From DALYDP01 sp964541635 (GTDB lineage: Bacteria; Patescibacteriota; Gracilibacteria; Peribacterales; Peribacteraceae): a stretch of DNA of 8,572 nucleotides. Under the pieces are notes generated by a model. The model was not told where the DNA came from. It saw only the letters and a list, made by a program, of their open reading frames with translations, and made no database searches. Below, one piece after another: positions 4,922 to 8,572 of this stretch. Position numbers and translations under genes: made by a program. Position 1 is the first letter of the stretch, and each line of letters opens with the position of its first letter. The DNA is taken from positions 1 to 8,572 of the forward strand of contig CAZIQM010000046.1 in assembly GCA_964541635.1 (NCBI GenBank). Direction: 5' to 3'.

Positions 4922-6370
4922 ATGCGACAGTTCCTCACCAAGGCGACGTCCGCCGCGTTCGTCTCCGGACTTGCCATCGGCGTGGCCGCCACGGCGATCG
5001 CCGCATCCACCAAGGGCCACGACGTGTTCAAGGACGTTCCGGCCGGCTCGTACTTCGACGACGCCGTCGGCGAAATGTACCAACTCGGCATCGTCAAAGG
5101 ATCCGACGGCTACTATCGTCCGAACGACACGGTCAACCGCGCGGAAATCGCGGTGATGCTCAAACGCCTGCGTGACGAAATGACGGGTAACGTCGAAACG
5201 TCGTCGAGCTCGCGCAGCAGCAGGAGTTCGACGTCTTCCTCTTCCTCGTCGTCCAGCAGCTCCTCGACCTCGTCGAGCTCATCGTCCGCGAACGCGAAGG
5301 GCACGATCCGCTTCACGACGTCGGAACTCCGCGTGCCGGAGAACGTCTCGACGAAGAAGATCACGGTGGCGGTCGTCCGCACGGGCGGCAACGAAGGAAG
5401 CGTGAGCATCGACTACACCACCGGCGGCGGCAGCGCCACGGAAGGCTCCGACTACACCAAGTCGTCGGGGACTCTCACGTTCGCCCCGAAGGAAACGAGC
5501 AAGACGTTCGACATCGCGGTGAAGGACGACTCCACCAGCGAAGGCAACGAAACCGTGACCCTCACGCTCAGCAACCCCGGGAACGGCGTGTCCGTCGGCA
5601 CCCCGTCGACCGCGACGCTCATCATCACCGACGACGAATCCACCGGATCGTCTTCGTCGAAGTCGTCCAGCTCGTCGTCCTCGTCCGTCGCCCCGTCGGT
5701 GGGCTTCGGCGCCACGAACTACAGCGTGAACGAAAACGGCGGCACCGTGACGGTGACGCTCGTCCGCAGCGGCAGCTCCTCGTCGAGCGCCGCGGTGAAC
5801 TACGCCACGTCCAACGGCACCGGGAAATCCGGCAGCGAGTACGCCTCCACGTCCGGCACCATGAGCTTCGCCGCCAACGAAACGACGAAGACCTTCACGG
5901 TCGGCGTCTTCGACGACACGTCGGATGACGGCGCGAAAACGTTCACCCTGACCCTCACGTCGCCGACCGGCGCGTCCCTGACGCCGAACCTATCCACGGC
6001 CACGGTGACGGTCAACGACAACGAGACCGTCGAATTCGGCTCCGGCTCGTTCAAGTTCAGCAAGTCGTCGTACGCCGTGTCGGAAAACGGCGGCAACGCG
6101 GTCCTGTACGTGCAGCGCACCGGCAACACCACGAGCCCCGCGTCGGTGGGATACTCGACGTCGACGATCACCGCCAACGGCGGTACGGACTTCACGCACG
6201 TGACGGGCACGCTCAACTTCGCGGCGAACGAATCGACCAAGATCATCCTCGTGCCGATCCTCAAGGACGACGTCGCGGACACGGGCGAAACGTTCTCCGT
6301 CGACCTCGTGAACCCGTCGAGCAACACGACGTTGCTGACGCCGTACAACGCCACGGTCACCATCGATTGA
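4922..6370 (+). CDS. secreted surface protein: one SLH domain plus three Calx-beta domains
   Basis: A 482-residue protein. The signal peptide has a basic start MRQFLTK, a hydrophobic core and a likely cut after residue 27 (A-I-A). One S-layer homology domain (about 33-83) contains D-V-F-K-D-V, the A-V-G-E-M-Y-Q-L-G-I-V-K-G segment and N-R-A-E-I-A. A serine-rich linker (94-122) follows, then Calx-beta domain 1 (about 129-240), a second Ser linker (243-255), domain 2 (about 259-370) and domain 3 (about 377-482), which ends at the stop. Calx-beta is a Ca2+-binding beta sandwich used in adhesins. Domain 1 keeps the D-D-x-x-x-E-G-x-E acidic motif; 2 and 3 have lost part of it. No C-terminal anchor is seen, so attachment is probably through the SLH domain. 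The frame is open back to 4571, but the signal peptide fixes the start at 4922. No Shine-Dalgarno is seen. Confidence 0.93.
   Translation: MRQFLTKATSAAFVSGLAIGVAATAIAASTKGHDVFKDVPAGSYFDDAVGEMYQLGIVKGSDGYYRPNDTVNRAEIAVMLKRLRDEMTGNVETSSSSRSSRSSTSSSSSSSSSSSTSSSSSSANAKGTIRFTTSELRVPENVSTKKITVAVVRTGGNEGSVSIDYTTGGGSATEGSDYTKSSGTLTFAPKETSKTFDIAVKDDSTSEGNETVTLTLSNPGNGVSVGTPSTATLIITDDESTGSSSSKSSSSSSSSVAPSVGFGATNYSVNENGGTVTVTLVRSGSSSSSAAVNYATSNGTGKSGSEYASTSGTMSFAANETTKTFTVGVFDDTSDDGAKTFTLTLTSPTGASLTPNLSTATVTVNDNETVEFGSGSFKFSKSSYAVSENGGNAVLYVQRTGNTTSPASVGYSTSTITANGGTDFTHVTGTLNFAANESTKIILVPILKDDVADTGETFSVDLVNPSSNTTLLTPYNATVTID
5201..5287 (+). repeat. serine-codon low-complexity tract (linker)
   Basis: It encodes residues 94-122, almost all serine with single Arg and Thr. 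Mixed TCN and AGC/AGT codons are used, so it is a protein-level repeat rather than a perfect DNA microsatellite. A shorter similar tract lies at 5648-5686 between Calx-beta domains 1 and 2. Confidence 0.85.
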
Positions 6371-6391
6371 CGTACGTCGAAACCAACATGG

Positions 6392-6416
6392 AAAGGGCCG
6401 CGCGTGCGGCCTTTTT
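6392..6416. terminator. bidirectional intrinsic terminator
   Basis: GGCCGC pairs with GCGGCC around loop GCGT, flanked by AAA on the left (after one bulged G) and TTTTT on the right. It lies 21 bp past the stop of the surface-protein gene and touches the stop of the convergent glycosyltransferase gene at 6416-6418. The right T5 tract serves the plus-strand gene; the AAA side gives only a short T run for the other strand. Confidence 0.75.
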
Positions 6417-7459
6417 CATGCCCCGAGCAACACCGCCAGCGTTTCTTCCGCCGCGTCCTCCCATGCGCCCACGCGCACGGGCGCGGGGAGCGACGGGGGA
6501 TCCAGGAGCGCCGCGGCGATCGCGTCGTCCGTCGGTTCCACGAGCGTGCCGTGACCGCCGAGGACCTCCGGGATGGACGCGCGGTTCGACGCGATAACGG
6601 GGCATCCGCACGCGAGGGCCTCGGCGACGGGCAAGCAGTAGCCTTCGTCGAGCGACGCCGTGACGAAACACTTCGCGGCGGTGTAGAGCGCGGGGAGGTC
6701 CTCGTTCGGCACGCCTTCGAGGAGCCGCACCCCGCGGGGTAGGCGCAGCGCTTTCGCTTCGGGACCGCCGCTGACCAGCACGAGTTCGGCGTCGGGCTGC
6801 GCGAGGGAAAACGCGGAGACGAGCGTCTCGACGTTCTTGTGGGGTTTGCAGTTGCCCACGTAGAGGAAAAACGGTTTCAGGAGGCCGTACCGGTCGCGCA
6901 CGGCTTGGACGCGCGCAGGCGCTTGGGGCCGGTACTCGTCGCTGACGCCCTCGGAGACGACCGTCGTCCTGCGTTCGATCGCTTTGCCGTACGTCCGCGC
7001 GACGTCGGACTTCGTCCATTCGCTGACCGCGATCACGCGCATCGCCCGGCGCAGCGAGCGGGACACGAGCACGCGGTACGCGGCGCGTTTCGCGAACGAC
7101 GCGTTACCCGGGTACCGGTGCAGGATGAGGTCGTGCACGGTGACGACGTAGGGCAGCGGGCAGAAGAACGGCGCGTTGAAGTGCGTGAAGAAAACGAGGT
7201 CCGCGCCCGTCCTGCGGAGGATGCCGGGGAGTTTCGCCTGTTCGGCGAACGAGTAGTGCGGGATGTCGGCCACGACGATGCGGTGCGGGGCGGCGACGGG
7301 CGGCAGGTGCGACGCGTCGCGCGCGACGAACACGTAGCGGACGTTGTGGTCGCGGCGCGCCAACAGCGCCCCGACGAGCTCGCGGGAATAGCGCGCGAGG
7401 CCCGTTCCGGTACCGGCGAACCGACAATCGATCGCAATCGTCGTCACGCGTGGCATCAT
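6416..7459 (-). CDS. GT4-family glycosyltransferase
   Basis: A 347-residue GT-B glycosyltransferase, probably using a nucleotide-activated sugar for cell-envelope glycans. The N-terminal Rossmann half has T-T-I-A-I-D-C-R-F (6-14) and the acceptor-side G-T-G-T-G-L-A-R-Y loop (16-24), then V-T-V-H-D (106-110) and A-V-S-E-W-T-K-S-D-V (144-153). The C-terminal donor half has Y-V-G-N-C-K-P-H-K-N-V (200-210) and the retaining E-x7-E motif (E272 and E280 in D-E-G-Y-C-L-P-V-A-E), then A-C-G-C-P-V-I-A-S-N. Length and motifs are normal. The start is ATG-ATG at 7459/7456; a GTG at 7447, 7 nt after TATGAT, would also give a family-like N-terminus. The substrate is not predictable. Confidence 0.95.
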   Translation of the reverse strand: MMPRVTTIAIDCRFAGTGTGLARYSRELVGALLARRDHNVRYVFVARDASHLPPVAAPHRIVVADIPHYSFAEQAKLPGILRRTGADLVFFTHFNAPFFCPLPYVVTVHDLILHRYPGNASFAKRAAYRVLVSRSLRRAMRVIAVSEWTKSDVARTYGKAIERRTTVVSEGVSDEYRPQAPARVQAVRDRYGLLKPFFLYVGNCKPHKNVETLVSAFSLAQPDAELVLVSGGPEAKALRLPRGVRLLEGVPNEDLPALYTAAKCFVTASLDEGYCLPVAEALACGCPVIASNRASIPEVLGGHGTLVEPTDDAIAAALLDPPSLPAPVRVGAWEDAAEETLAVLLGA

Positions 7460-7460
7460 A
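7454..7460. promoter_or_regulatory. overlapping back-to-back -10 candidates for the glycosyltransferase gene and prmC
   Basis: The two divergent genes are only 6 bp apart. On the plus strand CATCAT (4/6) lies 6 nt before the prmC ATG. On the minus strand TATGAT (5/6) occupies nearly the same bases and lies 7 nt before the in-frame GTG at 7447. The -35 matches 17 nt upstream are poor on both strands. Confidence 0.3.
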
Positions 7461-7465
7461 CCCGC

Positions 7466-8269
7466 ATGACGATACGCGACCTACTGGCATCGGCGGGCAC
7501 GACCGCCATCGACGCGGAGGTCCTCCTGGCCTTTGCCCTCGGCAAGGACCGCGCCTGGCTCATGGCGCACGATGGGGACGGCGTCGACACGGCTGCGGCA
7601 CGCGCGTTCGAGGATTCGGTCAACCGGCGCAACGCGGGCGAGCCGGTGGCGTACATCGTGGGCCACAAGGAATTTTACGGCAGGACGTTCGACGTCCGCG
7701 CGGGGGTGCTCATCCCGCGTCCGTGCACGGAAACGCTCGTGTCGGCCGCGCTCGACCTGCTGGCGGGGAAAGAGGTCGAACCCGTGACGGACATCGACAC
7801 CGGCATCGTCCGCGCCGTCCGCGCGAAGAAAGGATGCGCGGACGCCCGCACGATCGTCGACGTCGGGACGGGGAGCGGCTGCCTCGCGATCACGCTGGCG
7901 GCGGAACTGCCGGACGTGCGGTGCGTCGCCATCGACGTGTCGGAGGAAGCGCTCGACGTCGCGCGCGGGAACGCGGAGAAGCACGGCGTCGCCGACCGCG
8001 TCGACTTCATGCGCGGCGACGCGCTCGAACCCTTCGGCGACACCGACGAGCCGTTTCTCGTGGTCACGAACCCGCCCTACGTGAACGACGCCGCGCTGCT
8101 CGCGAACGACGTCTTCATGCACGAGCCGCGCGAAGCGCTCATGGGCGGCGGCGCCGACGGCGGGGACACGCTCCGGGCAATCGTTTCCCAAGCCAAAAAG
8201 CGCCGTTCGTGGAAGGGGATCGTCGCGGAGTGCCTCGCGACCCAGGCGCACATCGTCCACGCCGACTGA
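7466..8269 (+). CDS. prmC: peptide chain release factor N5-glutamine methyltransferase PrmC (HemK)
   Basis: A 267-residue SAM-dependent enzyme that methylates the GGQ glutamine of release factors. The N-terminal helical domain (1-75) contains R-R-N-A-G-E-P-V-A-Y-I-V-G (54-66) and K-E-F-Y-G (68-72). Then comes L-I-P-R-P-C-T-E-T-L-V (82-92), the SAM-binding V-D-V-G-T-G-S-G-C-L-A (131-141), the catalytic N-P-P-Y (202-205) and H-E-P-R-E-A-L-M-G-G-G-A-D-G-G (219-233). In the PRP-x-TE motif the usual acidic residue is Cys87. A linker of about 15 extra residues (100-127) precedes the SAM motif. The C-terminus stops at Q-A-H-I-V-H-A-D, about 20 residues short of the usual end, and no continuation is found in other frames. 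Start chosen by family N-terminus; no Shine-Dalgarno. Confidence 0.95.
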   Translation: MTIRDLLASAGTTAIDAEVLLAFALGKDRAWLMAHDGDGVDTAAARAFEDSVNRRNAGEPVAYIVGHKEFYGRTFDVRAGVLIPRPCTETLVSAALDLLAGKEVEPVTDIDTGIVRAVRAKKGCADARTIVDVGTGSGCLAITLAAELPDVRCVAIDVSEEALDVARGNAEKHGVADRVDFMRGDALEPFGDTDEPFLVVTNPPYVNDAALLANDVFMHEPREALMGGGADGGDTLRAIVSQAKKRRSWKGIVAECLATQAHIVHAD

Positions 8270-8271
8270 CG

Positions 8272-8572
8272 TCAGCCTTCCAGTCCTTCCCCCCACTTGA
8301 GCTTCGTCCGCAGCGCACGGTAGAACGCGTCCTTGGTCGCGCGGAGGAAATGGGCGGCACCGCCCATGCGGACGATCACGCGATCACCCGGCTGCAATTC
8401 GTGGTACACCTGGCCGTCGACGGTGAGCCCGACGGTCACGTTGTCGAACGGCGTGACACCGGGATCCGAAATCGTCACTTCGATGTCCGAATTGCCGGGA
8501 ACGACGATGGGTTTCTGCGTGAAGCTGTGGGGGTTGATCGGCGTGAGGATCAGCGCGGAAATGACGGGGTGC
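8272..8572 (-). CDS. nadK: NAD kinase, C-terminal part (continues beyond the window)
   Basis: The last 99 codons of a gene whose 5' part lies outside the window. The frame reads H-P-V-I-S-A-L-I-L-T-P-I-N-P-H-S-F-T-Q-K-P-I-V-V-P, the classic NAD kinase segment (T-P-I-x-P-H-S) of the C-terminal beta-sandwich domain. It is followed by G-D-R-V-I-V-R and a tail F-Y-R-A-L-R-T-K-L-K-W-G, usual for the bacterial enzyme that phosphorylates NAD to NADP. The GTG at 8478 is internal, not the start. Its stop is 2 bp from the stop of convergent prmC, with no terminator between. Confidence 0.93.
   Translation of the reverse strand, partial: HPVISALILTPINPHSFTQKPIVVPGNSDIEVTISDPGVTPFDNVTVGLTVDGQVYHELQPGDRVIVRMGGAAHFLRATKDAFYRALRTKLKWGEGLEG

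Noticed and set aside
5113..5409. Minus-strand acidic open frame opposite the serine linker
   Set aside because: Asp/Glu runs are simply the reverse complement of serine codons; there is no independent support.
5201..5686. CRISPR or tandem DNA repeat
   Set aside because: The repetition is serine codons of mixed type in a coding linker; there are no conserved repeat units or spacers.
6839..7465. 209-codon upstream extension of prmC
   Set aside because: It is antisense to the glycosyltransferase; PrmC normally starts at the ATG at 7466.

Overview
This GC-rich window (roughly 60% by eye) carries compact housekeeping genes plus a surface-protein locus. The most likely source is a member of the Candidate Phyla Radiation (Patescibacteria), probably near the Parcubacteria. 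Four things support this: a VirB2-like small pilin protein of the CPR type, a DUF721 protein beside rpsP-khpA, a membrane-anchored rather than lipidated peptide-binding protein, and very short intergenic spaces with almost no Shine-Dalgarno sequences. At least six genes end in TGA, so UGA is read as stop, which argues against the UGA=Gly lineages (Gracilibacteria, Absconditabacteria). A run of 10 N at 3859-3868 shows a scaffolded draft assembly. The clade call is inference.

Left part (1-3434, all minus strand, transcribed right to left): a degenerate tRNA-like remnant, tRNA-Val(UAC), secG, a 758-residue family 5 solute-binding protein, rplI (bL9) with its own good promoter, then the body of a tRNA-Ile with the rare UAU anticodon, cut by the window edge. 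A symmetric terminator at 3407-3434 separates this block from the next.

Middle part (3454-4830, minus strand): a DUF721/DciA-like gene, rpsP (bS16), khpA (KH-domain RNA chaperone, broken only by the assembly gap) and a two-helix pilin-like protein form a probable operon ending at that terminator.

Right part (4922-8572): an SLH/Calx-beta surface protein on the plus strand, a bidirectional terminator, a GT4 glycosyltransferase on the minus strand, prmC on the plus strand starting 6 bp from the glycosyltransferase, and the 3' end of nadK (NAD kinase) on the minus strand, convergent with prmC with 2 bp between the stops.

Functionally the window combines translation (bL9, bS16, PrmC, KhpA, tRNAs), secretion and envelope (SecG, solute-binding protein, pilin-like protein, S-layer-type protein, glycosyltransferase) and NADP synthesis. 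I see no defence system, mobile element or CRISPR. The points most worth a second look are the tRNA-Ile(UAU), the tRNA remnant, the large insertion in the solute-binding protein, the pyrimidine-rich SD-less start regions with -10-like boxes 6-9 nt upstream, and the misleading gap length in khpA.
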